Shown in pieces: positions 7,629 through 14,999 of a DNA stretch of 33,975 nt. The first letter of the stretch is position 1, and the number at the start of each line of letters is the position of its first letter. The stretch covers positions 1 to 33,975 of the forward strand of contig CAVURW010000103.1 of the NCBI GenBank assembly GCA_963743595.1. The letters are read 5' to 3'. The translations under genes and the position numbers were made by a program. Under the pieces are notes generated by a model, which was not told the origin of the DNA, did no database searches, and saw only the letters and a program-made list of their open reading frames with translations. The stretch is from CAVURW01 sp963743595. Lineage in GTDB: Bacteria > Verrucomicrobiota > Verrucomicrobiia > Methylacidiphilales > UBA1321.

Positions 7629-8408
7629 ATGTCAACACCCTTCGTCATCGCTGGTAGAACTTTCGCCTCACGCCTTTTGGTGGGCACGGGAAAATTCAGC
7701 TCCCCGCAAGCGATGGTCGCCTGCCTGGAGGCCTCCGGTACAGAAATCGTTACGGTTGCCCTGCGCCGGGCCGATCTCTCCGGTAAATCCGACCCCTATG
7801 CCGATATTCTGGAGCACATCGATCCCAAGCGCTACCTCCTGCTGGCCAACACCAGCGGCGCGATGAATGCCGCAGAAGCCGTTCGCCTGGCGCGTTTAGC
7901 CGAAGCCGCAGGCCTGCCCAAGTGGATCAAGCTGGAGATTCATCCCGATCCTCGCTACCTCCTGCCCGACCCGATCGAGACGCTCGCTGCTGCGGAAATT
8001 TTGGTGCGCGAAGGCTTTACGGTGCTCCCCTACATCAATGCCGACCCGGTTTTGGCGAAGCGCCTGCAGGATGTCGGCACCGCCACAGTTATGCCCCTGG
8101 GGTCGCCAATCGGTTCCAATCGCGGCCTGGAGACGCGGGGCCAAATCGAAATCATTATTGAGCAAGCGACCGTGCCGGTGATTATCGATGCGGGAATTGG
8201 AGCGCCCTCGCACGCCGCCGCTGCACTGGAAATGGGCGCGGATGCGGTGCTCGTCAACACGGCGCTGGCTGCCGCACACGATCCCGCCCGAATGGCCGAC
8301 GCATTTAAAAAAGCGGTCGAAGCGGGGCGTACCGCTTGGGAGGTTGGACTCTCCAGCCCCATGCGCCACGCCAATCCTACTAGCCCTCTTACGGGATTCC
8401 TGATATAG
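7629..8408 (+). CDS. thiG: Thiazole synthase
   Basis: A 259-residue (beta/alpha)8-barrel protein. ThiG makes the thiazole phosphate moiety of thiamine from 1-deoxyxylulose 5-phosphate, dehydroglycine and ThiS thiocarboxylate. Family hallmarks are RLLVGTGKFSS, SGTEIVTVALRR, the Schiff-base Lys in PKWIKLEIH, PLGSPIGSNRGL and DAGIGAPSHAAAALEMGADAVL. ATG 7629 is chosen because the family starts directly at this FVIAGRTFASRLL-type sequence; a longer open frame extends far upstream but is antisense to the HAD-Nudix gene. No thiS, thiF or thiH is seen beside it. It is divergent from the HAD-Nudix gene. Confidence 0.95.
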   Translation: MSTPFVIAGRTFASRLLVGTGKFSSPQAMVACLEASGTEIVTVALRRADLSGKSDPYADILEHIDPKRYLLLANTSGAMNAAEAVRLARLAEAAGLPKWIKLEIHPDPRYLLPDPIETLAAAEILVREGFTVLPYINADPVLAKRLQDVGTATVMPLGSPIGSNRGLETRGQIEIIIEQATVPVIIDAGIGAPSHAAAALEMGADAVLVNTALAAAHDPARMADAFKKAVEAGRTAWEVGLSSPMRHANPTSPLTGFLI

Positions 8409-8415
8409 TCTTCAC

Positions 8416-8673
8416 ATGAAACGGTTCCTCTACCGGTTTAGTTACCTGACAATCGCCATTGTTTCCCTCTCGTTAGGGATCAACTTTTACCTAGCGAAAG
8501 TCAGCCACGTCGGGCAGGCCAGCACGGCTACCTATTACAGCGTATCGGGCCAACCTATGGTCGCCATCCAGGGAAATGCTCACTCGCTGAAAGAGTGGCG
8601 TCAACGCCTCTTGATTGCCTATCACGGCTACGAGCGCCAGAACCCGACTCCCGCCCACCCTGCCAACGGTTAA
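8416..8673 (+). CDS. Small membrane-anchored or secreted protein (85 aa)
   Basis: ATG 8416 lies 7 bases after the thiG stop and encodes 85 residues. Residues 9-26 form a hydrophobic segment (SYLTIAIVSLSLGINFYL) after a basic N-terminus (MKRFLYRF), so it is either a signal anchor or an uncleaved signal peptide. The rest is polar (HSLKEWRQRLL, YHGYERQNP). I recognise no family. The tight spacing to thiG suggests co-transcription, but the ribosome binding site is weak. Function unknown. Confidence 0.6.
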   Translation: MKRFLYRFSYLTIAIVSLSLGINFYLAKVSHVGQASTATYYSVSGQPMVAIQGNAHSLKEWRQRLLIAYHGYERQNPTPAHPANG

Positions 8674-8740
8674 GATCGGTTTCTGCTGACGGCATCGTGT
8701 CGCATTTGTTATTTCGCCATTCATCCAGTAGACTCGCGCC

Positions 8741-9232
8741 GTGAACCAAGATGTAGTCCGGATCGATGTGTTGATGGTGTTCCCCCTCAACCTGCAAACC
8801 CTCTCTATATACCTGGGTAATGAAGAGAAATGCTTCGCTATTCACGTGGAGCCGTTGGTTGGTCGAGCCATCGAGCTTGCCCTGCGAGGAGATCGCAGCG
8901 AGCGCCCACTCACTCACGAATTGATGGGCTACATCTTTACGGCCTTTGAGATCAAGGTCGAGCGCGTGGTCATCAACGCCCTGCGCAGCAATACCTACTA
9001 CGCCCGGCTCATCCTGCGCGCGCAAAACGAGGTCCACAGCAAAGTCATCGAAATCGATGCACGCCCCAGCGACTGCATCGTCCTGGCGATTCAGGCCAAA
9101 GCCCCGATCTACGTCAGCCAAGAAGTCTGGGAAGATACCGAAGACAAGTCCGAGGAACTCGACCGCATTCGCCGGGAAATTCAAAGCAAAAAGACCCAGA
9201 AGCCCGGCCCCGATTTCGGCGAATTTGCTTAA
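8741..9232 (+). CDS. Bifunctional nuclease family protein (DUF151)
   Basis: A 163-residue protein beginning at GTG 8741. It carries the DUF151/BFN domain: a central LVGRAIELALRG, then RPLTHELMGYIF, and the hallmark IDARPSDCIVLAIQAKAPIYV (roughly residues 105-127), followed by an acidic helical tail (EDTEDKSEELDRIRREIQ). Plant and bacterial members are reported to have RNase and DNase activity, but the bacterial role is poorly defined. It has no signal peptide. The gap of 67 bases from the preceding small gene leaves the operon structure open. Confidence 0.87.
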   Translation: MNQDVVRIDVLMVFPLNLQTLSIYLGNEEKCFAIHVEPLVGRAIELALRGDRSERPLTHELMGYIFTAFEIKVERVVINALRSNTYYARLILRAQNEVHSKVIEIDARPSDCIVLAIQAKAPIYVSQEVWEDTEDKSEELDRIRREIQSKKTQKPGPDFGEFA

Positions 9233-9414
9233 GTCGGCGATCGGCGATAATTCTCTGCCAGGGCGATCTTGACCGCCACAGCAATCTGGCCGTAGGAAAG
9301 AGCGGATTCTACCGCAAGATAGCGGACGATAGGCACTATTTTAGTGATCCTTATCTCCTAGGAACTATTGCGCCTCGTGTTTTCACGGTGCTCCAACGCA
9401 GCGGATCATTTCTA

Positions 9415-9442
9415 TTGACAAGTGAAGTCAAAGCGATATCAC
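9415..9442 (+). promoter_or_regulatory. Putative sigma-70 promoter of the SPFH/Arc operon
   Basis: A perfect TTGACA box (9415-9420) is followed after 16 bases by TATCAC (9437-9442), which matches four of six -10 positions. Predicted transcription would begin near 9449, inside the dyad at 9445-9463 and less than 20 bases before the ATG. Confidence 0.5.
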
Positions 9443-9444
9443 TT

Positions 9445-9463
9445 AAATGTCTTAAAGACATTT
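9445..9463. promoter_or_regulatory. Perfect dyad (operator or hairpin) before the SPFH start
   Basis: AAATGTCT (9445-9452) and AGACATTT (9456-9463) are perfect reverse complements around a 3-base centre, ending two bases before ATG 9466. It overlaps the predicted start of transcription and occupies the place of a ribosome binding site. It could be an operator, perhaps for the Arc-like protein encoded second in this operon. Ribbon-helix-helix proteins commonly autoregulate at such short dyads. Confidence 0.5.
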
Positions 9464-9465
9464 TT

Positions 9466-10443
9466 ATGAAACCACTCCGTCTTCGCACTACTAGCAGCGA
9501 GTATGAAATGAAGCCGATCAGCGGCTGGCCCATCCTCGTAATCAACCTGATTCTATTCCTCGCCAGCATCGTGTTTGTTTTACTGGCTGCGTACTTGCAA
9601 CAGCCAGCCTTCATCTGGGGCACCGTTCTCTTCATCCCAAGCATCCTTCTTTGTTTTGGTTACTTCAGTCTTCAACCTAACGAAGGGCGAATCATGATTC
9701 TTTTCGGGGAGTATCGGGGAACCGTTAGCATCAGCGGGTTTCATTGGGCGAATCCTTTTTACGCTAGGGCTCGGGGAAGACCTATACCTGTCGGCACGGA
9801 AGAGGTTAGTCACGAAGGAACCAATTATGCCAAGACGGTATACCGGACGTTGAGTGCGAAGGTCTCCCTGCGAACCCGCAATTTCAACAGCAAGAAGTTG
9901 AAAGTGAACGATAAGGGTGGCAATCCGATCGAGATCGCTGTGGTCGTGGTCTGGCATGTCGAAGATACAGCCAAGGCTGCTTTCGATGTGGATGATTTTG
10001 AAAGCTATGTAGAAATTCAGAGTGAAGGGGCAATCCGCCATATCGCCAGCCTCTACAATTATGATCACGGTGAAGAGCAAGAACTCACGCTGCGAGGCAG
10101 TGCAGATGAAGTCACCGACGGCCTGAAGAAAGAACTACAAGCCCGGTTGGATAAAGCTGGGTTGGAGATCGAGGAGATGCGGTTGATTCACTTGGCTTAC
10201 GCCCCGGAGATTGCACAGGTCATGCTTCGCCGCCAGCAAGCTGAAGCTGTGATTTCTGCCCGGAGGAAGATTGTGCAAGGAGCCGTTAGTATGGTGGAGA
10301 TGGCGCTGAAGGAACTGTCCGAAAAGGAGGTAGTTAGACTGGATGAGGAGCGAAAAGCTGCGATGGTGAGCAATCTCCTGGTGGTTTTATGTGGTGAGAG
10401 CGAGGTTCGCCCCGTCCTGAATACTGGTACCCTCTACACGTAA
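9466..10443 (+). CDS. SPFH/Band 7 domain membrane protein
   Basis: ATG 9466 gives a 325-residue protein. Two hydrophobic helices lie at about residues 20-43 and 48-68 and anchor it in the inner membrane. The SPFH domain begins at LQPNEGRIMILFGEYRGTV, a form shared with stomatin/flotillin-like proteins, followed by GGNPIEIAVVVVWHV and EGAIRHIASLYNYD. A C-terminal helical region (RRQQAEAVISARRKIVQGAVSMV in part) is typical of oligomerising SPFH proteins. Such proteins form ring-like membrane scaffolds and often control proteases or quality control. A longer frame from GTG 9388 is rejected because it runs through the promoter. The stop codon overlaps the next gene's start (TAATG). Confidence 0.9.
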   Translation: MKPLRLRTTSSEYEMKPISGWPILVINLILFLASIVFVLLAAYLQQPAFIWGTVLFIPSILLCFGYFSLQPNEGRIMILFGEYRGTVSISGFHWANPFYARARGRPIPVGTEEVSHEGTNYAKTVYRTLSAKVSLRTRNFNSKKLKVNDKGGNPIEIAVVVVWHVEDTAKAAFDVDDFESYVEIQSEGAIRHIASLYNYDHGEEQELTLRGSADEVTDGLKKELQARLDKAGLEIEEMRLIHLAYAPEIAQVMLRRQQAEAVISARRKIVQGAVSMVEMALKELSEKEVVRLDEERKAAMVSNLLVVLCGESEVRPVLNTGTLYT

Positions 10444-10619
10444 TGGTCGCCGATCCTCGCAAACAGTTTCCGCTCCGTATTCCTGCCGACTTGATGCGGG
10501 ATCTAGAGAAGTGGGCCGCCGATGAATTGCGGAGCGTGAACGGGCAAATCGAGTACATTCTCCGCCAAGCCGTGGACAAGCGATCCCGAACAAAACGTGA
10601 TGAGACTCTAAACCCCTGA
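10443..10619 (+). CDS. Arc-like ribbon-helix-helix DNA-binding protein (58 aa)
   Basis: ATG 10443 overlaps the SPFH stop codon (TAATG), and the frame ends at TGA 10617-10619. The sequence KQFPLRIPADLMRDLEKWA then VNGQIEYILRQAVD matches the Arc/MetJ ribbon-helix-helix fold: a short beta strand (FPLRIP) that inserts in the DNA major groove, followed by two helices. As a dimer it would bind short palindromes. Genes for Arc-like proteins coupled to SPFH genes are a recurring arrangement as far as I recall. The dyad at 9445-9463 is a natural candidate target, giving an autoregulated operon. That link is inference. Confidence 0.82.
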   Translation: MVADPRKQFPLRIPADLMRDLEKWAADELRSVNGQIEYILRQAVDKRSRTKRDETLNP

Positions 10620-10802
10620 CTTTGCAGAACTTGCAGGAATCACCGTTATTCCATATTTCCTAGAGACCTTCGTAATATCTCATTCGTTCACCTGACTATG
10701 TTCCCGGTATTTGGAGACGTTCTGTTCGTAAAACCGCCCGAAAGCTTATCCCTAGCCCTCTTTGTCATATCACCCTAAAGCCAGAACGAAACTCGAAGGA
10801 CT
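10620..10802. other. Convergent intergenic spacer
   Basis: About 180 bases between the convergent Arc-like and anti-sigma genes. I see no gene, no strong hairpin with a T-tract and no recognisable RNA. Confidence 0.4.
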
Positions 10803-11579
10803 CTAACGTTTCCGGATGCTCTCGACGGCGTTGAGAATCTGTTGACGTTGCGCTTCGTCACCGTCAGCGAGCGGTTCTGTCCGTTCGACCGTTTGGCCGA
10901 GGCCGTCGCGGCTGATCACATGAAGCACGTTCCGCTCGTTATCGACCCATACTTTTCCATGGACGTACCAGGGAAGGTGGGCTCGTTGCCATTGATCAAA
11001 GGGTGAGTCGAGATCGAAAACCTTAACATTAAGCGGTCGCACCTCTGAAGTGCCAGCTGGGTTCTGAGCTCCGTTCAGTTCGCCGGTGGCCGTTACGAGC
11101 GGCTGGCCGCCAGCGCGAACCGGATCTTCGTGATAAGCACCCATCTCCACTACCGAATCCGACCAATGGCTGATCTCCAAACAGGCGATTAAAATCGCAC
11201 AAGATCCGACTGCAAATGCCGTTCGCAGAATCCAGGTCCATTCCTCTTTCCAATGCCAGACGGGTGCCGTCGCTTTTGCCATCACCTTTTCCATCACCTG
11301 GGATTCCGCTTGGCGAACCGCTGGTGGGCCGAACGCGCGGCGACGTGCGGTGTGCAGCGATTCCAGCGAATAGCGGGGCAATTCCGGGCCGGGGACATCC
11401 ATCGCCTCAGTGAGTGGCATCACGGCCTTGAGCAGTTCGCTCACCGCTTGCAGGTCTTCATGCTCGCGCTTGGCTTCCGCGTTTTTTTCCAGTTCTGTAC
11501 GCAGTGTAGCCTCGTCATCCGGGGTTGCGCTCCCGGAGATGACTTTGACTGAAAGCTCGGCTAATGCGTTGTTGTCCAT
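10803..11579 (-). CDS. Probable anti-sigma factor, single-span membrane protein
   Basis: A 258-residue protein lying 14 bases after an ECF-like sigma gene. The N-terminal ~55 residues are acidic and helical (ISGSATPDDEATLRTELEKN), like anti-sigma sigma-binding domains that sequester sigma at the membrane. One hydrophobic helix lies at about residues 115-135 (WILRTAFAVGSCAILIACL). The C-terminal ~120 residues would be periplasmic. No zinc-binding HxxxCxxC motif is seen, so it is not a ZAS-type anti-sigma. The start has a good ribosome binding site (AGAGG). The call rests on topology and neighbourhood rather than on a strong motif. Confidence 0.65.
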   Translation of the reverse strand: MDNNALAELSVKVISGSATPDDEATLRTELEKNAEAKREHEDLQAVSELLKAVMPLTEAMDVPGPELPRYSLESLHTARRRAFGPPAVRQAESQVMEKVMAKATAPVWHWKEEWTWILRTAFAVGSCAILIACLEISHWSDSVVEMGAYHEDPVRAGGQPLVTATGELNGAQNPAGTSEVRPLNVKVFDLDSPFDQWQRAHLPWYVHGKVWVDNERNVLHVISRDGLGQTVERTEPLADGDEAQRQQILNAVESIRKR

Positions 11580-11593
11580 GCGCCTCTAAATAT

Positions 11594-12199
11594 CTATCGC
11601 AAAAATGCTTTTAGTTCTTTCTCTAATCCAGGAACAGCTTTTAATTTTTCCCGCACTTTATTTAAGGACCTCGATAAGATAACACCGATGCTGCCCATGG
11701 GCACGCGATGTTCTTCAGAAAGTTCCTTATAACTCTTCCCGGCAACGATGAACTGTCTCAGGAGGGTGGCATGAGAGGGCTCCAAATCGCCCAGTGCCTC
11801 TTTCAAAAGTACCGAGAGCTCGGCCAGCTCAATTGGTTTTAGCGACGATACCAATTCTGCGGCGGGCTCGAATCCACCACCTTCCTCGTCCTTCATCGCT
11901 TCCAGGCTATCGACCTCACCGCCCCCACGCTTTTCCGCCTGCTTTTTACGCCGCTCAGAAATGGCTTTACGGGCCGCGATGGTCGCCACGAGCGGACGCA
12001 GCTCCTCGGTACGCTTCAGTTCACCCACTTTGCCGAAGAGCTGGGTTAACGAATCGATCGCCACGTCCTCGGCCTCATGCGGTTCCAGGCTGGCCATGGG
12101 ATGTCGAGCTGCCCCGAACGCGACCGGGTAGAGCATCCGGAACGCTTCGTCCCAGGCAGCCTCCTCGCCAGTTCGTAATCGGGCCAGTAAATCGTCCAT
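11594..12199 (-). CDS. ECF-like RNA polymerase sigma factor
   Basis: A 201-residue protein with region 2 near the N-terminus (LEPHEAEDVAIDSLTQLFGKV, about residues 38-58, with the core-binding and -10 recognition helices) and a C-terminal region 4 helix-turn-helix (GKSYKELSEEHRVPMGSIGVILSRSLNKVREKLK in part, ending near residue 190). These sigma factors direct RNA polymerase to a small regulon. The linker between the regions is unusually long, Lys/Glu-rich and contains GGG runs. It lies 9 bases after tyrS and 14 bases before the likely anti-sigma factor, so all three are probably on one transcript. The signal it answers to is unknown. Confidence 0.82.
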   Translation of the reverse strand: MDDLLARLRTGEEAAWDEAFRMLYPVAFGAARHPMASLEPHEAEDVAIDSLTQLFGKVGELKRTEELRPLVATIAARKAISERRKKQAEKRGGGEVDSLEAMKDEEGGGFEPAAELVSSLKPIELAELSVLLKEALGDLEPSHATLLRQFIVAGKSYKELSEEHRVPMGSIGVILSRSLNKVREKLKAVPGLEKELKAFLR

Positions 12200-12208
12200 G
12201 GCGTTGGC

Positions 12209-13495
12209 CTATGCCTCCCGCTTCAGAAGGGCGTAGTTTTTTCGGCCCTTTCTTAGCAATAGATAGGCTCCCGCCAGGAGCTGCTCGCTGGTTACGGCGG
12301 CCTTGGCGTCGGCGGCCCGGTTATTGTTCACGTAAATGCCACCGCTCTCGATATCCCGGCGAGCTTGCCCCTTCGACGGCGCCAAATTTGCGGTTACGAG
12401 CAGATCGATGAGCGGCCATTCAGGTCCCCCTTCCAGCTTAAACGAAGGCACCTCTTTAAAGAGTTCCGCCAAGTCTTCACCAGTGAGCTTGTCTGCCGAT
12501 CCACCAAACAAGACCTCACTCACACGCGCCACCTGTTCCGTGGCAGCCTTACCGTGCACCAGAGTGGTCACCGCTTCGGCCAGCGCCTGCTGAGCCTGCC
12601 GTTTTTCGGGGTTTGCCGATTGGGCTTTATCGAGTTCCAGAACCTGTTCTTGCGGTAAAAAGGTCAAGAGCCGGAGCAATTCGCCCACCTTCGCATCCTC
12701 CACCTGCAGAAAGAACTGGTAGAACTGGTAGGGACTCGTCTTTTCGGCGGAGAGCCAAACCGCACCACTCTCGGTTTTGCCGAACTTGGTTCCATCACTC
12801 TTTACTAGGAGCGGAGTCGTGAGACCACAAACCACTTTCCCGTGCGTGCGCCAGATGAGATCGATTCCCGCGGTGATATTACCCCACTGATCGCTGCCAC
12901 CCGCCTGGAGCATGCAGCCGTGCATTTCGTACAGCTTTTGGAAATCGAGCGCCTGGAGCAGCGAGTAGCTAAACTCGGTGAAGCTGATCCCGTTGTTTCC
13001 CTCTAGACGGCTGCGCACGCTGTCACGCGTCATCATGGTGTTCACGGTAAAATGTTTGCCCACGTCGCGTAGGAAATCGAGAAGGCTCAGCGGCTTCGTC
13101 CACGTGGCGTTATCGAGCAACAGCGCCTTCTCTTTCGCCGAGCCATCGCCGAAATCGAGAAACCGGGCCAATTGCTTCTGAATGCCCGCCAAGTTTTGTT
13201 CCAGCAACTCCGGTGTCTGCAGATTTCGCTCTGCCGACTTGCCACTCGGATCGCCGATCATCCCTGTGGCCCCACCCGCGAGTGCGATGGGTCGATGGCC
13301 CGCCTCCTGAAACCGTTTCAGCAACAAAATCCCCACTAAACTGCCCACGTGCAGGCTATCGGAGGTAGGGTCGAACCCAATGTAGACGCCCGTCGGCTTG
13401 GCGTCCGCGTGAAGCATCAGTTCTAATTCCGGGCGATTCGCCACGTCCGCGATCAAACCGCGCCAATTCAATTCATCTAAAATCAATCCAGGCAT
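12209..13495 (-). CDS. tyrS: Tyrosyl-tRNA synthetase
   Basis: A class I aminoacyl-tRNA synthetase that charges tRNA-Tyr. From ATG 13495 it has 428 residues. The first ATP-binding motif is the HIGH variant HVGS at 49-52 (YIGFDPTSDSLHVG), the tyrosine pocket includes QAGGSDQWGN, and the KMSKS variant is KFGKT at 237-241. A C-terminal S4 RNA-binding domain holds GGIYVNNNRA. ATG 13495 places YxGFDP at residue 38, the same as in E. coli TyrS. A GTG eight codons upstream (13519) also has a possible ribosome binding site and cannot be excluded. It lies between a GT4 gene and an ECF-like sigma gene. Confidence 0.96.
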   Translation of the reverse strand: MPGLILDELNWRGLIADVANRPELELMLHADAKPTGVYIGFDPTSDSLHVGSLVGILLLKRFQEAGHRPIALAGGATGMIGDPSGKSAERNLQTPELLEQNLAGIQKQLARFLDFGDGSAKEKALLLDNATWTKPLSLLDFLRDVGKHFTVNTMMTRDSVRSRLEGNNGISFTEFSYSLLQALDFQKLYEMHGCMLQAGGSDQWGNITAGIDLIWRTHGKVVCGLTTPLLVKSDGTKFGKTESGAVWLSAEKTSPYQFYQFFLQVEDAKVGELLRLLTFLPQEQVLELDKAQSANPEKRQAQQALAEAVTTLVHGKAATEQVARVSEVLFGGSADKLTGEDLAELFKEVPSFKLEGGPEWPLIDLLVTANLAPSKGQARRDIESGGIYVNNNRAADAKAAVTSEQLLAGAYLLLRKGRKNYALLKREA

Positions 13496-13540
13496 GCCCC
13501 TCAAGAAGACGAGATTCACCCACCCCCTGCAATATTATTC

Positions 13541-14899
13541 CTACGCACTCTTGTTGGATAGAGCCAATTGCAGGTAGGAGACGAGCCGGTCCGCGATGGC
13601 TTCTGGAGACAATTGCTTACGAAACTCTGGTGCCATGCGCCGAGCATTTTGCGCTTGAGGCGAGTAGGGATCGAGCGCGGAGGCGATCGCCCAGCCGAGC
13701 ATCTCTTCGTCGTTACTTTTCACGACGAATCCCGGCTGCGTATCGTCCGCACCGTACGTTTCCACTTCGACTCCATCGCCCATATCGACCTTTTGTGAGT
13801 CGAACTTCTCCGTCCCCTTCCCCGTAATGAGCTGGGCACCGCCGACCTTATCCGTGGTGATTACCGGTCGACCGCTGGCGAGAACTTCTGCAACGGCGCT
13901 CGAGAATTCCTCGTACATGGAGGGCATGACGACGACGGTGGCTCTCTTGATTTCCACCAAAATCTGGTCCATATCGAGTTGTCCCAGAAGGTCAATCGAC
14001 AGATGCTTGGAGACCGATTTCAGGACCGATCTCGCCTCGCGAAGCGCCGATTCCCATTGTGCCTGGAACTGGGAATCCCCGGTCATATAATCCCCGACAA
14101 TCGCGAAACTGATCCCCGCTCGACCGCCAGCCGAACAGCAGAACGGCAATGATTTCAGGAAGAGAAGTGGACCGTTCTGCTCATGAATATCGCCCAGGAA
14201 AAGGACCCGGCTTTTCTCAGGCATCTTTTGCGTTCGCGCGGCACTGGCGGTGTTGATGAAGGCACGGGAGAAATTCGGGCTTAGCACCTTGGTCTTTTGC
14301 TTCAATTGCTCCTTACCCGTAGTCTCGGCGTAGTGCTCCACGATGTCGTTTGCGACCAACTCGGAATTAGCCAAAACCAACGAGGCGTATTTAAAGGAGA
14401 GACCCAGCGGGCGTTGATCGTTGAAGCGCTGCTGGCCGTTTTGGAATTCGTACCGAAGCGTCTGGATCTGGGTGACGATGGGCGGGATCGGGCTCCGGCG
14501 TTTCGCGGCCATGGCGGCGACCAGGCCATCGGGCGATTCGGAGCTGGCCCATACGACATCGAACGGGCGTCCATCGGGCCGTTTTTTTACAAGCACATCG
14601 TGGAGGTACGAGACGTCCGTGTGAATCTGAGAGTGCTTCAGCTTTTCTTCATCGAACCAATCGTAGAGAGCGGTCAGACCGAATCGCCGTTGATCTCGCG
14701 GAGTGAGCAAGAGATCGACTTTGCCCAGTTTCGAGTGGGTCAGCCCCTTCACGTTCAGGCTCTGGCTGAGCACCACCACGTGGTGACCTAGCTCTGCCAC
14801 CGCCTCCGTGAGCTGTTCCAGGGGACTCTCGCCCTGTGTGTTTTCATGATCCTCCCAGAAGTCTCGAGAAAGTAGTAAAATTTTGAGGACTGTGTTCAC
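13541..14899 (-). CDS. GT4 glycosyltransferase
   Basis: A 452-residue GT-B protein starting at GTG 14899 behind GGAGG. The N-terminal half opens with ILLLSRDFWEDHENTQGESPLEQLTEA in part, a form in which the usual glycine-rich loop is replaced by a polar one. The C-terminal half has VLFLGDIHEQNGPLLFLKS and the E-x7-E signature EEFSSAVAEVLASGRPVITT. An insert of about 40 residues (KGTEKFDSQKVDMGDGVEVE in part) between GGAQLITGKG and the final helices is unusual. The donor and acceptor are unknown. It precedes tyrS by about 45 bases and is probably on the same transcript. Confidence 0.88.
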   Translation of the reverse strand: MNTVLKILLLSRDFWEDHENTQGESPLEQLTEAVAELGHHVVVLSQSLNVKGLTHSKLGKVDLLLTPRDQRRFGLTALYDWFDEEKLKHSQIHTDVSYLHDVLVKKRPDGRPFDVVWASSESPDGLVAAMAAKRRSPIPPIVTQIQTLRYEFQNGQQRFNDQRPLGLSFKYASLVLANSELVANDIVEHYAETTGKEQLKQKTKVLSPNFSRAFINTASAARTQKMPEKSRVLFLGDIHEQNGPLLFLKSLPFCCSAGGRAGISFAIVGDYMTGDSQFQAQWESALREARSVLKSVSKHLSIDLLGQLDMDQILVEIKRATVVVMPSMYEEFSSAVAEVLASGRPVITTDKVGGAQLITGKGTEKFDSQKVDMGDGVEVETYGADDTQPGFVVKSNDEEMLGWAIASALDPYSPQAQNARRMAPEFRKQLSPEAIADRLVSYLQLALSNKSA

Positions 14900-14999
14900 C
14901 CTACCTCCATTTCAGTTTGGTAAGGAAGACTAGCGCTGGTTTGATTGGCGGATCAAGCTATGTTACCGAATGTATGGTTTTGTATAAGGAGTGACGCTG

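Noticed and set aside
9388..9465. Upstream GTG start for the SPFH protein
   Set aside because: It would put the promoter and dyad inside the coding sequence and adds a non-family N-terminus.
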